Below, piece by piece: positions 38,334 to 49,506 of a stretch of 64,000 bases of DNA. The stretch is taken from assembly GCF_014643175.1 (NCBI RefSeq), contig NZ_BMJH01000001.1, positions 1-64,000 of the forward strand. The letters are read 5' to 3'. A program made the position numbers and the translations under genes. The first letter of the stretch is position 1. Every line of letters starts with the position of its first letter. The DNA is from Hoyosella rhizosphaerae. GTDB lineage: Bacteria > Actinomycetota > Actinomycetes > Mycobacteriales > Mycobacteriaceae. The notes beneath the pieces are model-generated. The model had not been told where the DNA came from. It made no database searches and saw nothing but the letters and a program-made list of their open reading frames with translations.

Positions 38334-39869
38334 ATGACTGCAAGCCCCCGGATTGATGCTGACTTCGACGCACGCTCGGTGGAACCACTCGACTACGACG
38401 ATGTTCTGGAAACATACGACCCAGTGCTCGGGATGGAAGTGCACGTAGAGCTGCACACGGCCACCAAAATGTTCTGCCCGTGTCCCACAACATTTGGGGC
38501 CGAACCAAACACTCAGGTCTGTGCCGTGTGCCTTGGGCTTCCGGGCGCGTTGCCTGTCGTAAACAAGGCGGCCGTCGAATCGGCGATCCGGATCGGTTTG
38601 GCACTGAACTGCTCCATCGCGCCGTGGAGCCAGTTTGCGCGCAAGAATTACTTCTACCCTGATCAGCCGAAGAACTACCAGATTTCCCAGTACGAGGAAC
38701 CCATTGCGTCTGACGGTTACCTCGATGTAGTTCTTGACACTGGTGAGGTTTTCCGCGTTGATATCGAACGCGCGCACATGGAAGAGGACACCGGAAAGCT
38801 CACCCACATGGGTGGCAACACGGGCCGAATCGAAGGTGCCACCCACTCACTGGTGGACTACAACCGTGCGGGTGTTCCGCTCATCGAGATTGTCAGCAAA
38901 CCGATTGAAGGTGCTGGGGCGCGGGCCCCAGAGGTCGCTCGCGCCTACGTGACGGCGCTACGAGACCTCCTCAAGGCGCTCGACGTGTCGGATGTGCGAA
39001 TGGACCAGGGTTCGCTCCGGTGTGACGCCAACGTGTCCCTTCGTCCCCACGGTCGGGAAGAATTTGGGACGCGAACCGAAACGAAAAACGTCAACTCCCT
39101 GAAGAGCGTTGAGGTGGCCGTCCGGTACGAAATGCGTCGGCAAGCCGCAGTTCTCGAAGGTGGCGGTGAAATCATCCAGGAGACGCGGCACTTCCAGGAA
39201 GCAGATGGCACCACTAGTCCGGGTCGCAAGAAGGAAACGGCCGACGACTACCGGTACTTCCCGGACCCAGACTTGCAGCCAATCGAACCTGACACAGGTT
39301 GGATTGAAGAACTGCGCGCCACGCTTCCCGAAATGCCGTGGCTTCGCAGGGCCCGCATTCAAACCGAATGGGGCGTCTCAGATGAGGTCATGCGGGACAT
39401 CGTCAACGCGGGCGCGGTCGAGCTCATCATCGCCACCGTTGATGCGGGTGCTCCGTCGGATGCCGCACGGTCATGGTGGGTTTCTTACCTGACTCAAAAA
39501 GCGAACATCGAGGGCGTTTCGCTGGTTGACCTCGCGATCACGCCGACTCAGGTAGCAGCGGTGGTTGAACTCGTTGCAAGCGGAAAGCTCAACAATAAGC
39601 TTGCCCGCGAAGTAGTCGATGGTGTGCTCGCAGGCGAGGGCGAACCAGTTGATGTGATGAAGAGCCGGGGCGTTGAAATCGTGCGCGATGATTCGGTCCT
39701 TGAAAAGGCTGTGGACGACGCACTGGCCGCCAACCCTGGCATTGTGGAGAAGATCAAGGGCGGCAAAGTTCAGGCTGCGGGCGCCATCGTTGGCGCGGTA
39801 ATGAAGGCCACTAAGGGCCAAGCTGATCCTGGACGTGTGCGGGAACTGATCATTGAGAAGTGCCAGTAA
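38334..39869 (+). CDS. gatB: Glu-tRNA(Gln)/Asp-tRNA(Asn) amidotransferase subunit B
   Basis: GatB (511 aa) activates and amidates Glu-tRNA(Gln). The cradle domain shows [35 protein letters not shown] (four zinc Cys), [23 protein letters not shown] and [13 protein letters not shown]; the C-terminal YqeY-like tail includes [23 protein letters not shown] 38334 is used; a GTG ten codons upstream is possible. With gatC, gatA and gltX in this window, it supports the indirect Gln-tRNA route. Confidence 0.97.
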   Translation: MTASPRIDADFDARSVEPLDYDDVLETYDPVLGMEVHVELHTATKMFCPCPTTFGAEPNTQVCAVCLGLPGALPVVNKAAVESAIRIGLALNCSIAPWSQFARKNYFYPDQPKNYQISQYEEPIASDGYLDVVLDTGEVFRVDIERAHMEEDTGKLTHMGGNTGRIEGATHSLVDYNRAGVPLIEIVSKPIEGAGARAPEVARAYVTALRDLLKALDVSDVRMDQGSLRCDANVSLRPHGREEFGTRTETKNVNSLKSVEVAVRYEMRRQAAVLEGGGEIIQETRHFQEADGTTSPGRKKETADDYRYFPDPDLQPIEPDTGWIEELRATLPEMPWLRRARIQTEWGVSDEVMRDIVNAGAVELIIATVDAGAPSDAARSWWVSYLTQKANIEGVSLVDLAITPTQVAAVVELVASGKLNNKLAREVVDGVLAGEGEPVDVMKSRGVEIVRDDSVLEKAVDDALAANPGIVEKIKGGKVQAAGAIVGAVMKATKGQADPGRVRELIIEKCQ

Positions 39870-39885
39870 TCGGTTCGTGATTTGT

Positions 39886-39947
39886 GGGCCGCTACATCGC
39901 TAACCACGCTGTAGCGGTCCCGCACCGGTGGTTTTTGGCACCGGTGG
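39886..39947. terminator. Convergent terminator region with two hairpins
   Basis: The first hairpin pairs 39886-39896 with 39910-39920. The palindromic CACCGGTG then occurs twice around GTTTTTGG (39922-39947). The region separates gatB from the convergent LppZ-like gene and can serve both. Confidence 0.65.
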
Positions 39948-39955
39948 TCGTTCGC

Positions 39956-41101
39956 TTAGTCAGGCCCCACAGCACCGCCGCCGCCATCTGTTGGAATAAG
40001 TACAACACGATCATCAGTCTCGCCCGGGTCTCCGCTGGCCTTGTTGATTGTGCCTGACCAGATCTCTCCGCCCAGTCCGAGCGCAGCACCATGCAGTTTG
40101 CCGAAGCGGCCCTCGGCAGCCATGGCAGGGTCGCCCGAGATGAGCCCGGTGTCGTCGTCCCGGGTTAAGAAGCTGACAGCCTCACCCTGAGATAAAACCA
40201 CCGCAATGTCAGTTCCTACAACGACGCAATGCCCGGCGCCCTCACCGTCAGTCCACGACCACAACGCCTCCGTGCTGCCGTCACTACTGACGCGCACCAA
40301 CCGATCACCAGCCAGTGAACTCTCTGTCACGTACACCGTTTGGGAAACCGGATCAACGCAGGCCCCACCGGTACCACGAAGACCGCTGGCAACGATGACG
40401 GGACGGTCCGAACCGTCGGGGTTTAACGCCCCCACTCGCAAGGCTTTTCCAGCCAGCGAAGCCGGGTCCGCGGAACTTGCGGCGTTGCCCGCGTCCCCTG
40501 TGCGAACAAGCAGTGTTCCCGCCTGTTCAAACATCAACGACCCCTGGTTGCCCGTCTGTCCACGTGGGATGCCCGCCAAGACCACCTTGGGGACATCACC
40601 AGGGGTGATACGAACTACCCGATTGTCACTCGGAGTGGTGATAAGGGCGTAAAGCAGTCGATCTTCAGCAAATGTCGGCGACAGTGCGATATCGAGCAGT
40701 CCTCCATCGCCGGAGCTGTCGACGGGGATCTGGACAAACTCCTCAGGCTCGATGTCAGGGCCAACAAGCAGGATGCGCCCTGTCACACGCTCAGCGGCGA
40801 GGGCAGCATCCCCGGCGGGAAGGACGGTCACACCCGAAATTGGTTCTAAACACGTCGCGATAACGGCTGGGTCGGGGTCCACGCACGGACCATCGATTTC
40901 CCGTTCTTCGTCCGAGTCTTCGTCTTCGGGTTCGCTGGGTTGGATATGCGCGTATGCGCCTGCGGTCGGTTCGGGCTCAAAAGGCGATGCGAGAGAATCA
41001 TCGAATCGGGCACAACTGGATGCCGCGACAACAAGAGCCACCATCCCCGCACCGACCACCAACGAGTGTGTGCGTGGTGATCGCGTTTTTAACCCAACCA
41101 T
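39956..41101 (-). CDS. lppZ: LppZ-like lipoprotein with sorbosone-dehydrogenase-type propeller
   Basis: The product (381 aa) carries a lipoprotein signal (SLVVGAGMVALVVAASSC), an acidic linker (EPEDEDSDEEREID), then an NHL/soluble glucose dehydrogenase-like propeller with LLDIALSPTFAEDRLLYALI, GNQGSLMFEQ and GALNPDGSDRPVIVASGLRG. It corresponds to Rv3006 (LppZ). The catalytic His and Arg set of true quinoprotein glucose dehydrogenases is not obvious, so binding or structural roles are possible. ATG 41101 or a GTG at 41125 may start it. Confidence 0.87.
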   Translation of the reverse strand: MVGLKTRSPRTHSLVVGAGMVALVVAASSCARFDDSLASPFEPEPTAGAYAHIQPSEPEDEDSDEEREIDGPCVDPDPAVIATCLEPISGVTVLPAGDAALAAERVTGRILLVGPDIEPEEFVQIPVDSSGDGGLLDIALSPTFAEDRLLYALITTPSDNRVVRITPGDVPKVVLAGIPRGQTGNQGSLMFEQAGTLLVRTGDAGNAASSADPASLAGKALRVGALNPDGSDRPVIVASGLRGTGGACVDPVSQTVYVTESSLAGDRLVRVSSDGSTEALWSWTDGEGAGHCVVVGTDIAVVLSQGEAVSFLTRDDDTGLISGDPAMAAEGRFGKLHGAALGLGGEIWSGTINKASGDPGETDDRVVLIPTDGGGGAVGPD

Positions 41102-41193
41102 GGACACCAACGTAATGGAAAACACCGGATGCTTGCAGGGCGCGCCCAGAGTGATATCCGCGTTTGTACGAGTGTTCGTCCTAGGCTGTCACT

Positions 41194-42315
41194 ATGACCG
41201 ACAAGCGCGACGACGCGGAGGCGTCAGAATCGAACGATGAGACCGGGGCAGCCCCAAGTCCTTTCGATCACGAGACCGAACAGATCCCTGTCGGACAGCC
41301 GACTGAGTCTCCGGCTGAGCGGACAGAGGCGATGAACATAGCCGACATCAATGCGGCGGGCGAGGCTGAGGATTCAGCTGCAGATTCGGCTGATACCAGC
41401 CCGGGTTTTGCGTGGTCCCGCAGTCCTGAGTATCAGCCCGAACCGCCGACTGCGGCTCCTAGCCAACACGTCACAAGGGGACGGCCACCTCGCCCATCGG
41501 CAGCGAACTATGACGATGCAGCGCCAGGATTTTCCAGTGACGCACCAGAGAGCACAACTAGTGCTGCGACGGAACAGATTCCGGTCAGTGCGTCATCCGA
41601 ACCTGCACAGGCGTACAGCAGCAGGCACACCGAGATTCTGAAACGCCCCGATCCATCAGCTGATGGCGGTTTTGCGTACGAAAATACTGCGCCACAGTAT
41701 GTCGCCTCAGAATATGACGCGCCGCCGTCGCAGGCTTTCGAGAACTATCAGCAGGAATATGCTCAGGAACCGGTGATGGTTCCGGCGGCGCCACCAGTGG
41801 AAGCCCGCCGGGGGACACTCGATTTTGGGCTGTTCATCATGCGACTTCTCATTGGTGGTGCGCTCATCACTGACGGTGTGCGACACCTTATCGGTGATGG
41901 CGGTGGGCTTGGTGTGGACGGATTTGAGGCGCTGTTTGCCTCGGCTGGTTACGACTACGCGAACATCGTCGCGATTAGCGTGTTGAGTGCCCAGATCGGT
42001 GGCGGCGCTCTGATTGTTCTGGGGCTGGCTACTCCGCTGGGTGCTGCTGTGGCGTTTGCCGCGATGATCAACGTATGGATTGCGCACCAAGGCGCACGCG
42101 CTGCTCTTGATGGAATCGGTACCCCTGCGCTTGAATTGGCGACGATCCTCGGCATCGGGGCGGTGGCGCTTGCGTTTACCGGACCAGGGCGGATGAGTTT
42201 GGAACGCAACGCCAAGTGGGCTGTACGCCCACGGTGGGGTGCCAGTGTGTTGATCGTGCTCGGCTTGATTGGCGGGATCGCTGCGTGGGTTGTGCTCACA
42301 GGCGTGTTCCAATAG
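41194..42315 (+). CDS. DoxX-family membrane protein with long acidic N-terminus
   Basis: The 373-aa protein has a cytoplasmic-looking, disordered, Glu/Ser/Pro-rich N-terminal region of about 205 residues and then a DoxX domain with four helices (FGLFIMRLLIGGALITDGVRHLI, AISVLSAQIGGGALIVLGL, AAVAFAAMINVWIAHQG, LELATILGIGAVALAF). The motif TEQIPV occurs twice, about 100 residues apart. It corresponds to Rv3005c. The function of the DoxX part is uncertain; mycobacterial relatives take part in a redox complex with SodA and SseA. Confidence 0.88.
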   Translation: MTDKRDDAEASESNDETGAAPSPFDHETEQIPVGQPTESPAERTEAMNIADINAAGEAEDSAADSADTSPGFAWSRSPEYQPEPPTAAPSQHVTRGRPPRPSAANYDDAAPGFSSDAPESTTSAATEQIPVSASSEPAQAYSSRHTEILKRPDPSADGGFAYENTAPQYVASEYDAPPSQAFENYQQEYAQEPVMVPAAPPVEARRGTLDFGLFIMRLLIGGALITDGVRHLIGDGGGLGVDGFEALFASAGYDYANIVAISVLSAQIGGGALIVLGLATPLGAAVAFAAMINVWIAHQGARAALDGIGTPALELATILGIGAVALAFTGPGRMSLERNAKWAVRPRWGASVLIVLGLIGGIAAWVVLTGVFQ

Positions 42316-42356
42316 TCGGCCAAGTTTCGTAGCAAGGTTTTTGAAGCCAGCGATAC

Positions 42357-42402
42357 AAATTGATGGTGGACACCATGTTGGTGTCCACCATCAATTTTTT
42401 TG
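42357..42402 (+). terminator. Strong terminator after the DoxX gene
   Basis: A perfect 19-bp stem (42357-42375 with 42379-42397) has a 3-base loop and continues into a T run at 42395-42401. With A residues at its left edge it could also work for ilvD on the other strand. Confidence 0.92.
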
Positions 42403-42415
42403 TTACCGCACTTTA

Positions 42416-42443
42416 TTACTTCACTTCCGGGTTACTTCACTTC
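42416..42443 (-). repeat. Direct repeat duplicating the end and stop codon of ilvD
   Basis: On the minus strand GAAGTGAAGTAA forms the ilvD end (42443-42432, TAA is the stop) and is repeated at 42427-42416 with a period of 16. Confidence 0.85.
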
Positions 42444-44273
42444 GCGCACTGCCCCGCGGTCTGCTGATGTAGCAAGTGCCGCGTACGCCCGTAGCGCCAT
42501 GGTGACTGGCCTCTGTCGGTCCTTGGGTTGCCAAGGACGCTCACTGGCGTCCATCTTGGATCGACGCTCAGCAAGAGCCTCATCCGAAATGAGAAGCTGT
42601 AGTGTTCGGGAGGCAATGTCGATCAGGATTTCGTCGCCATCCTCCACAAGTCCAATTGCGCCTCCCGCAGCGGCCTCGGGGGAGATGTGCCCCACCGAGA
42701 TTCCTGACGTCCCACCCGAGAAGCGTCCATCAGTGATGAGCGCGCACTTCGCCCCAAGTCCGGCGCCTTTAAGGAATGCTGTGGGGTGCAACATTTCTTG
42801 CATACCAGGACCGCCCGCGGGGCCTTCGTAGCGGACGACGATGATCTCTCCGGGCTGAATCACTCGTTGCAAGATGACAGAAACGGCTTCTTCCTGACTT
42901 TCAACGACGCGCGCCGGGCCCTGGAATCGCCACAGTGCTTCGTCAATGCCAGCCGTCTTGACGACGGCACCGTTGGGGGCGAGATTTCCACGTAGAACAG
43001 CGAGCCCGCCGTCCTGGGTGTAGGCATGCTCAATGTCGCGAATGCACCCGCCAGAGGCATCTGTGTCGAGTGAGGACCACCTGTTGTCCGTGGAGAACGG
43101 TTCTGTCGTGCGGACTCCGCCGGGAGCGGCGTGGAACAGTTCTTTTGCTTCGTCGGTCGCAGTCTCTGACCTGATGTCCCAGTCGTCCAGCCATTGCCCG
43201 AGGCTTGATGCGTGGACTGTTGTCGTGGTGGTGTCAAGAAGCCCGCCGCGCCGCAATTCACCCAGGATGGCGGGGATTCCACCAGCCCTATGCACATCCT
43301 CCATGTGGTAGTCGGAGTTGGGGGACACCTTGGCCAGGCAGGGCACATGGCGGCTAATTTCGTCGATGTCTTCGAGCTTGAACGGCACTTCGCCTTCTTC
43401 TGCGGCAGCGAGAATGTGCAGAACGGTGTTTGTTGATCCCCCCATTGCGACGTCAAGGGCCATGGCGTTGCGGAACGCTGCGGGTGTCGCAATGTTGCGA
43501 GGTAGAACGGATTCGTCGCCGTCGCGGTAGTACCGAGTTGCTGCGTCGACGATGACAGTTCCGGCCCGTTCGAATAGTGCGCGACGGGCTGCATGCGTAG
43601 CCAGGGTGGAACCGTTGCCAGGTAGCGCAAGTCCGAGTGCTTCGGTGAGGCAGTTCATCGAGTTTGCAGTGAACATGCCGGAGCATGACCCGCATGTGGG
43701 GCAAGCGGAGCGCTCGACTTCGTCAAGACCTTCGTCGGCAACTGCGCTGTTTGCGCTAGCGGAAATGGCGGTGACGAGGTCTGTTGGTGCGTGCGTCACT
43801 CCATCAACGACAACGGCCTTGCCAGCTTCCATCGGTCCGCCGGAGACAAACACGGTGGGGATGTTGAGTCGCATCGCCGCGTTGAGCATGCCTGGGGTGA
43901 TCTTGTCGCAGTTCGAGATGCACACCAATGCGTCGGCGGTGTGGGCATTGACCATGTATTCAACTGAATCGGCGATGATTTCTCGGCTCGGCAACGAATA
44001 CAACATGCCGCTGTGTCCCATGGCGATGCCGTCATCGACGGCGATGGTGTGGAACTCTCGGGGCACTCCACCGGCTTCGCGAATCTTTTCCGCGACGATG
44101 TCACCGAGGTTCTTGAGGTGGACGTGGCCCGGGACGAACTGGGTATACGAGTTGGCGATGGCCACGATGGGTTTGCCGAAGTCGGAATCCGTCATTCCGG
44201 TGGCGCGCCAGAGTGCGCGGGCGCCGGCAGCGTTTCGGCCGATCGTGGTGGTGCGGGATCTCAATGGGGGCAT
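42432..44273 (-). CDS. ilvD: Dihydroxy-acid dehydratase
   Basis: IlvD (613 aa) dehydrates dihydroxyisovalerate and dihydroxymethylvalerate, the third common step of valine and isoleucine synthesis. Iron-sulfur ligands appear in [11 protein letters not shown] and [16 protein letters not shown], and the substrate region in [22 protein letters not shown]. The start is ATG 44273 with GAGG about ten bases upstream. It lies 65 bases after the PH-domain gene on the same strand and diverges from ilvB; in M. tuberculosis ilvD lies elsewhere (Rv0189c). Confidence 0.97.
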   Translation of the reverse strand: MPPLRSRTTTIGRNAAGARALWRATGMTDSDFGKPIVAIANSYTQFVPGHVHLKNLGDIVAEKIREAGGVPREFHTIAVDDGIAMGHSGMLYSLPSREIIADSVEYMVNAHTADALVCISNCDKITPGMLNAAMRLNIPTVFVSGGPMEAGKAVVVDGVTHAPTDLVTAISASANSAVADEGLDEVERSACPTCGSCSGMFTANSMNCLTEALGLALPGNGSTLATHAARRALFERAGTVIVDAATRYYRDGDESVLPRNIATPAAFRNAMALDVAMGGSTNTVLHILAAAEEGEVPFKLEDIDEISRHVPCLAKVSPNSDYHMEDVHRAGGIPAILGELRRGGLLDTTTTTVHASSLGQWLDDWDIRSETATDEAKELFHAAPGGVRTTEPFSTDNRWSSLDTDASGGCIRDIEHAYTQDGGLAVLRGNLAPNGAVVKTAGIDEALWRFQGPARVVESQEEAVSVILQRVIQPGEIIVVRYEGPAGGPGMQEMLHPTAFLKGAGLGAKCALITDGRFSGGTSGISVGHISPEAAAGGAIGLVEDGDEILIDIASRTLQLLISDEALAERRSKMDASERPWQPKDRQRPVTMALRAYAALATSADRGAVREVK

Positions 44274-44338
44274 AGGTCGTGACCTCGTGTGGTGTGCAGC
44301 AGCGGGCTGACTGCCGTAGCGGAACGGGGGAGGTGGTC

Positions 44339-44800
44339 TTACTTAGAGTGTTTTTCCTGCGGCGGCGTCGAACGCGCGCGCTGTTCTTGACGCTCTGCCT
44401 GCAGCGAAGCCTCGATGTCAGGGATGCGGCCGTTGCTCAAGGGTGTGATCTTGGGCAAGTCTTCAAACGTCACGGTCGGGAGGGGTACCTGGTCTCCGGA
44501 CGTTAGAACGGCTCGGGCGGAACGATACTTGGGGAAGGTTAACCCTTGGATTTCGTCCCACAACACAGTACGTGTTCTGAATAGAGTTCGTAATTGGAGC
44601 GCAGTCTCAGATACCCTAGTCTGTACTCGCAGGATCCACACTGCGAGGAATATGGGCACTGCTAGCAGCCAGCCAAACAGGAATGGCTCGGCAGCGGCCA
44701 GAAATGCGATACAGCACGCGAGTAAGAGGACGCCAAGTAAAGTCAGACGTGAGATGCGAATGGTTCGCGCTTGCGGGTTTTGGGGCTTTGCTTTCGGCAC
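44339..44800 (-). CDS. Small membrane protein with bacterial PH domain (CFP-6-like)
   Basis: The product (153 aa) has two adjacent hydrophobic helices ([19 protein letters not shown] and [18 protein letters not shown]) and then a PH-like beta domain ([51 protein letters not shown]). It corresponds to Rv3004 (cfp6). The basic N-terminus and Gln/Arg-rich tail look cytoplasmic. The function is unknown. It is the first gene of a probable two-gene transcript with ilvD. Confidence 0.85.
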   Translation of the reverse strand: MPKAKPQNPQARTIRISRLTLLGVLLLACCIAFLAAAEPFLFGWLLAVPIFLAVWILRVQTRVSETALQLRTLFRTRTVLWDEIQGLTFPKYRSARAVLTSGDQVPLPTVTFEDLPKITPLSNGRIPDIEASLQAERQEQRARSTPPQEKHSK

Positions 44801-44860
44801 ACATCCATCCTTGCATCCCGCAGCAAATCTCTCATAGTGTGGGAATTGCGGCTGATTCGT

Positions 44861-44889
44861 TTGACGTCAGACGCAGGTCTTGATTAGCG
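44861..44889 (+). promoter_or_regulatory. Candidate ilvB promoter
   Basis: TTGACG (44861-44866) matches the -35 consensus well, and TTAGCG (44884-44889) is a poor -10 with a 17-base spacer. Transcription from it would begin at or just before the leader peptide GTG (44898), giving a leaderless leader ORF. Confidence 0.4.
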
Positions 44890-44897
44890 TCGGATGC

Positions 44898-44945
44898 GTG
44901 AATCAGATTCGGGTACTCGTAGTCAACAAGCGCGTCGTCGCTTAG
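44898..44945 (+). CDS. ilvB attenuation leader peptide
   Basis: A 15-codon reading frame from GTG 44898 to TAG 44945 encodes MNQIRVLVVNKRVVA: five valines, one leucine and one isoleucine, the end products of the downstream pathway. Size and composition match the leader peptide known upstream of ilvBNC in Corynebacterium glutamicum. It is too short for routine gene calls. An intrinsic terminator follows 50 bases later. Stalling on scarce Val-, Leu- or Ile-tRNA would favour an alternative fold that spares the terminator. Confidence 0.75.
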   Translation: MNQIRVLVVNKRVVA

Positions 44946-44995
44946 TTGGTGCCGATTTAGTTAGTTCGGCGAGATACCCGCAAGATACGACGCGC

Positions 44996-45033
44996 ACCCT
45001 CGTTCCGCAGAGACCTGCGAGCGGGGGTTTTTT
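44996..45033 (+). terminator. Attenuator terminator of the ilvBNC leader
   Basis: ACCCTCGTTCCGCAG (44996-45010) pairs with CTGCGAGCGGGGGT (45015-45028) with one bulged C and some G-U pairs, loop AGAC, followed by six T (45028-45033). A smaller stem, GCCGA/TCGGC (44951-44955 with 44966-44970), lies upstream, and CCCGC at 44977-44981 could pair competitively with the terminator's GCGGG. The rest of 44801-45143 holds no other gene. Confidence 0.8.
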
Positions 45034-45143
45034 AGTGCCCGTAGGTAGGATCTGTAAAAGGATTCTTCACTTGGGCACAAGCCAGACGCGCCAGACAGAC
45101 GCACCAAACAGACGATAGCCCGAACTAGCCAGAGGAACTTGCA

Positions 45144-47159
45144 GTGAGTGCACCGACAGCACGGCCAACGCCAGGCCCGCAGCCAGGACATCTCGCCGCG
45201 GGACAGACACCCGCGGGTCAGAGCAGTGACGCCGGTGGTGCCCAAAACGAGCCAGGAACAGGTGCCACACCTGCGAACCTGCCCAGCACCCGCCCCGGTA
45301 CACCTGAGAAGATGACCGGCGCTCAAGCCGTTGTACGGTCCCTAGAGGAACTACACGCCGACATTGTCTTCGGTATTCCAGGTGGGGCCATTTTGCCCGT
45401 CTATGACCCGCTGTTGGACTCACGCAAGGTACGCCACGTCTTGGTCCGCCACGAGCAGGGTGCAGGCCACGCCGCTACCGGCTACGCGCAGGCAACAGGC
45501 AAGGTCGGCGTTTGTATGGCGACGTCCGGCCCAGGGGCAACCAACCTTGTTACCCCACTGGCTGATGCCTACATGGACTCAGTTCCCATGGTGGCGATCA
45601 CCGGGCAGGTGGGACGCCCATTGATCGGTACGGACGGTTTCCAGGAAGCCGATATTTCCGGTATCACTATGCCGATCACCAAGCACAACTTCCTGATCAC
45701 TGAGGGCGACGACATCCCTCGCGTCATGGCTGAAGCATTTCACCTTGCCGCGACTGGGCGCCCCGGACCGGTTTTGGTCGACATTCCTAAGGACCTCCTG
45801 CAAGGCCAAATGACGTTCACCTGGCCCCCGGAGATGCATCTTCCTGGCTACCGTCCGGTCACCAAGCCGCACGGCAAGCAGGTCCGAGAAGCCGCACGCC
45901 TCATCGCCGCAGCGAAGCACCCCGTCCTGTACGTGGGTGGCGGCGTGATCAAGGCTGACGCATCAGCGGAACTCCTTGAACTTGCAGAACTCACTGGAAT
46001 CCCTGTAGTCACCACGCTGATGGCACGCGGCGCCTTCCCCGACAGCCACGACCTCAACCTTGGCATGCCAGGCATGCACGGCACTGTCGCCGCAGTGGGA
46101 GCGCTACAGAAGAGCGACCTCCTCATCACCCTGGGCGCACGCTTCGACGATCGCGTGACAGGCAAACTCACGACCTTCGCGCAGTTCGCCAAGATCATCC
46201 ACGCCGATATCGATCCGGCTGAAATCGGTAAGAACCGCCACGCAGACGTTCCCATCGTGGGCGACTGCAAGGAAGTCATCTCCGAACTCACTGAGGTGAT
46301 TCGTTCTGACCGCTCATCAGGACGCACCCCTGATCTCACTGGTTGGTGGGAATACCTCAACGGCATCCGAAACACGTACCCACTCAGCTACGGACCTCAG
46401 AGCGATGGATCACTATCGCCTGAATACGTCATCGAACAGCTCGGCAAACTCGCCGGACCTGACGCTGTCTACGTGGCCGGAGTTGGACAGCACCAGATGT
46501 GGGCAGCTCAGTTCGTTAAATACGAAAAGCCCCGCACCTGGCTCAACTCAGGTGGCCTTGGCACGATGGGCTACGCAGTTCCTGCGGCCATGGGCGCCAA
46601 GATGGGAATGCCCGACACTGAAGTGTGGGCAATTGATGGTGACGGTTGCTTCCAGATGACCAACCAAGAGCTCGCCACCTGTGCGATCGAAGGCGTGCCG
46701 ATCAAGGTCGCTCTGATCAACAACGGCAACCTCGGCATGGTCCGTCAGTGGCAGACGCTTTTCTACGAAGAGCGCTACTCCAACACCAACTTGTCCACCC
46801 ACTCGCTGCGCATTCCGGACTTCGTCAAGCTTTCCGAAGCGCTCGGCTGTGTCGGCATCCGCGTGGACAAAGAAGAAGACGTCATCCCAGCCATCAAGAA
46901 GGCACAGGAAATCAACGACCGACCTGTCGTCATTGACTTCATTGTCGGGGCAGACGCCCAGGTGTGGCCGATGGTTGCGGCGGGAACTGGCAATGACGAA
47001 ATCATGGCTGCACGCGGCATCCGCCCACTGTTCGATGACGATGAAGCCGCTGGTGACACACCGGCTGTGATCCATCAGGTGATGCAAACCGAAGACCAAG
47101 CCGTAGCGCACCGCGCAGCACAATCCAAGGCAGATTCAGAAGGGGCCGACTCACAGTGA
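45144..47159 (+). CDS. ilvB: Acetolactate synthase large subunit
   Basis: IlvB (671 aa) uses thiamine diphosphate to form acetolactate or acetohydroxybutyrate. It has [15 protein letters not shown], the activating Glu in [15 protein letters not shown], the FAD/quinone-oxidase-like middle domain, and the TPP motif [12 protein letters not shown]...[12 protein letters not shown]. The first 55 or so residues ([13 protein letters not shown]...) are a Pro/Ala/Gly-rich extension, also seen in mycobacterial IlvB1 but longer here. GTG 45144 follows AGAGGAA. Transcription passes the attenuator. The ilvN start overlaps its stop (GTGA). Confidence 0.97.
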   Translation: MSAPTARPTPGPQPGHLAAGQTPAGQSSDAGGAQNEPGTGATPANLPSTRPGTPEKMTGAQAVVRSLEELHADIVFGIPGGAILPVYDPLLDSRKVRHVLVRHEQGAGHAATGYAQATGKVGVCMATSGPGATNLVTPLADAYMDSVPMVAITGQVGRPLIGTDGFQEADISGITMPITKHNFLITEGDDIPRVMAEAFHLAATGRPGPVLVDIPKDLLQGQMTFTWPPEMHLPGYRPVTKPHGKQVREAARLIAAAKHPVLYVGGGVIKADASAELLELAELTGIPVVTTLMARGAFPDSHDLNLGMPGMHGTVAAVGALQKSDLLITLGARFDDRVTGKLTTFAQFAKIIHADIDPAEIGKNRHADVPIVGDCKEVISELTEVIRSDRSSGRTPDLTGWWEYLNGIRNTYPLSYGPQSDGSLSPEYVIEQLGKLAGPDAVYVAGVGQHQMWAAQFVKYEKPRTWLNSGGLGTMGYAVPAAMGAKMGMPDTEVWAIDGDGCFQMTNQELATCAIEGVPIKVALINNGNLGMVRQWQTLFYEERYSNTNLSTHSLRIPDFVKLSEALGCVGIRVDKEEDVIPAIKKAQEINDRPVVIDFIVGADAQVWPMVAAGTGNDEIMAARGIRPLFDDDEAAGDTPAVIHQVMQTEDQAVAHRAAQSKADSEGADSQ

Positions 47160-47659
47160 GAACAAGTCACACACTTAGCGTTCTCGTCGAGGACAAGCCA
47201 GGCGTTCTCGCCCGAGTCGCGTCGCTCTTTTCTCGCCGCGGATTCAACATCGAGTCTCTCGCTGTTGGGCCAACCGAAATCAAGGGCATCTCACGCATGA
47301 CCATCGTGGTCATCGTTGACGACCAGCCGCTTGAACAAGTCACCAAGCAACTCAACAAACTGATCAACGTCCTCAAGATCGTTGAACAGGACCCGACAGC
47401 TTCCGTTGCGCGCGAGTTAGTTCTCATCAAGGTGCGAGCCGACGCGACGGTACGGAGCCAGGTTGTCGAAGCTGCAGAATTGTTCCGCGCCAAAATCGTG
47501 GACGTTTCGCCGGAATCACTCACCATTGAGGCGACAGGCACCCAAGACAAACTTGAGGCGCTTCTGAAAGTTCTCGAACCGTACGGCGTCCGTGAACTCG
47601 TGCAGTCTGGCATCGTGGCTCTAGGGCGCGGTCCCAAATCCATTACAGCAACACGCTAG
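47156..47659 (+). CDS. ilvN: Acetolactate synthase regulatory subunit
   Basis: IlvN (167 aa) stimulates IlvB and confers valine feedback inhibition. The N-terminal ACT domain ([30 protein letters not shown]) and the C-terminal ALS small-subunit domain ([36 protein letters not shown]) are both complete. It starts at a GTG overlapping the ilvB stop. Confidence 0.97.
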   Translation: MRTSHTLSVLVEDKPGVLARVASLFSRRGFNIESLAVGPTEIKGISRMTIVVIVDDQPLEQVTKQLNKLINVLKIVEQDPTASVARELVLIKVRADATVRSQVVEAAELFRAKIVDVSPESLTIEATGTQDKLEALLKVLEPYGVRELVQSGIVALGRGPKSITATR

Positions 47660-47681
47660 CCTCTTAACCCAGAGTAGGTAG

Positions 47682-48773
<1,092 letters not shown>

Positions 48774-48785
48774 CTTCTCTACTCA

Positions 48786-48833
48786 ACGAGGTGTGCCCCC
48801 CGCTTATGTCAGCGGGGGGCACACCTCGTTTGT
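48786..48833 (+). terminator. Terminator after ilvC
   Basis: A perfect 19-bp, very GC-rich stem (48786-48804 with 48811-48829) has a six-base loop and is followed by TTTG. It separates ilvC from the convergent protease gene. Confidence 0.9.
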
Positions 48834-48855
48834 GCGTAAATCGGGGAGCGTGCTC

Positions 48856-49506
48856 TTAGATCGGGCGGAAGCCTGCGCCGACGCCACCTGCGAAGTTAGC
48901 GTCTGCGACTACGGCATCCATGTTGATGCTGACGTGGGGTCCGATGCACGGGATGAAGAAATATGCGGACACAATGCCGATGACGTTGTTTCCTGAGGTG
49001 ATGGGGCCACCTGAGTCACCTTCGGTGATGCAGACAAATCCATACTGCTCTGAAAACAGTTGGTCTACAAAGAGGTTCACGCCACAGGTGTGACCGGTGC
49101 TTCGTCCTTCTTTGCACACGAATTCAGGGAACGGTGCAGGGCCAGCGACGCCAGTGATTGTTGTGTTTCCAACAGTCCGTGTGGGACTCACGCGGCTCTC
49201 GTCAAACTGAATTACGGCGTAGTCGAGTGCTGGATTGACCCGAACGATGGTGCCAACCGCTCCGAGGGTAGTGGCTTCTTCGGCATGCACTGATGAACCG
49301 GGTGGACCACAGTGGCCTGCGGTAAACCCAACTAGGCGGCCAGCGTTATCTCGACCAATTGTGGTGAGTGAGCACAGGAAGTCGCCCCCTACGATAATGC
49401 CGGACCCTCCGCCGAGCACCGTCCTCGACGGGTTTGCTTGCGCAGCGGGGATGCCTGCGATTAGTGCGGCAACGATAGCGATCGTTGCGACTACGATGCG
49501 TTTCAA
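48856..49506 (-). CDS. Secreted trypsin-like serine protease (S1 family)
   Basis: The 216-aa product has a Sec signal peptide (KRIVVATIAIVAALIAGIPAAQA, cut after about residue 24). The catalytic triad is complete: His in FTAGHCG, Asp in ALDYAVIQF and Ser in TEGDSGGPI. Three Cys pairs fit an extracellular disulfide-bonded enzyme of the S1 chymotrypsin group. TTG 49506 is supported by AAAGGAG seven bases upstream. No propeptide or PDZ domain is visible. It sits between ilvC and serA, where mycobacteria have other genes. Targets are unknown. Confidence 0.9.
   Translation of the reverse strand: MKRIVVATIAIVAALIAGIPAAQANPSRTVLGGGSGIIVGGDFLCSLTTIGRDNAGRLVGFTAGHCGPPGSSVHAEEATTLGAVGTIVRVNPALDYAVIQFDESRVSPTRTVGNTTITGVAGPAPFPEFVCKEGRSTGHTCGVNLFVDQLFSEQYGFVCITEGDSGGPITSGNNVIGIVSAYFFIPCIGPHVSINMDAVVADANFAGGVGAGFRPI

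Noticed and set aside
44801-45143. T-box or metabolite riboswitch ahead of ilvB
   Set aside because: No T-box consensus or specifier stem is seen; the leader ORF plus terminator explains the layout better.
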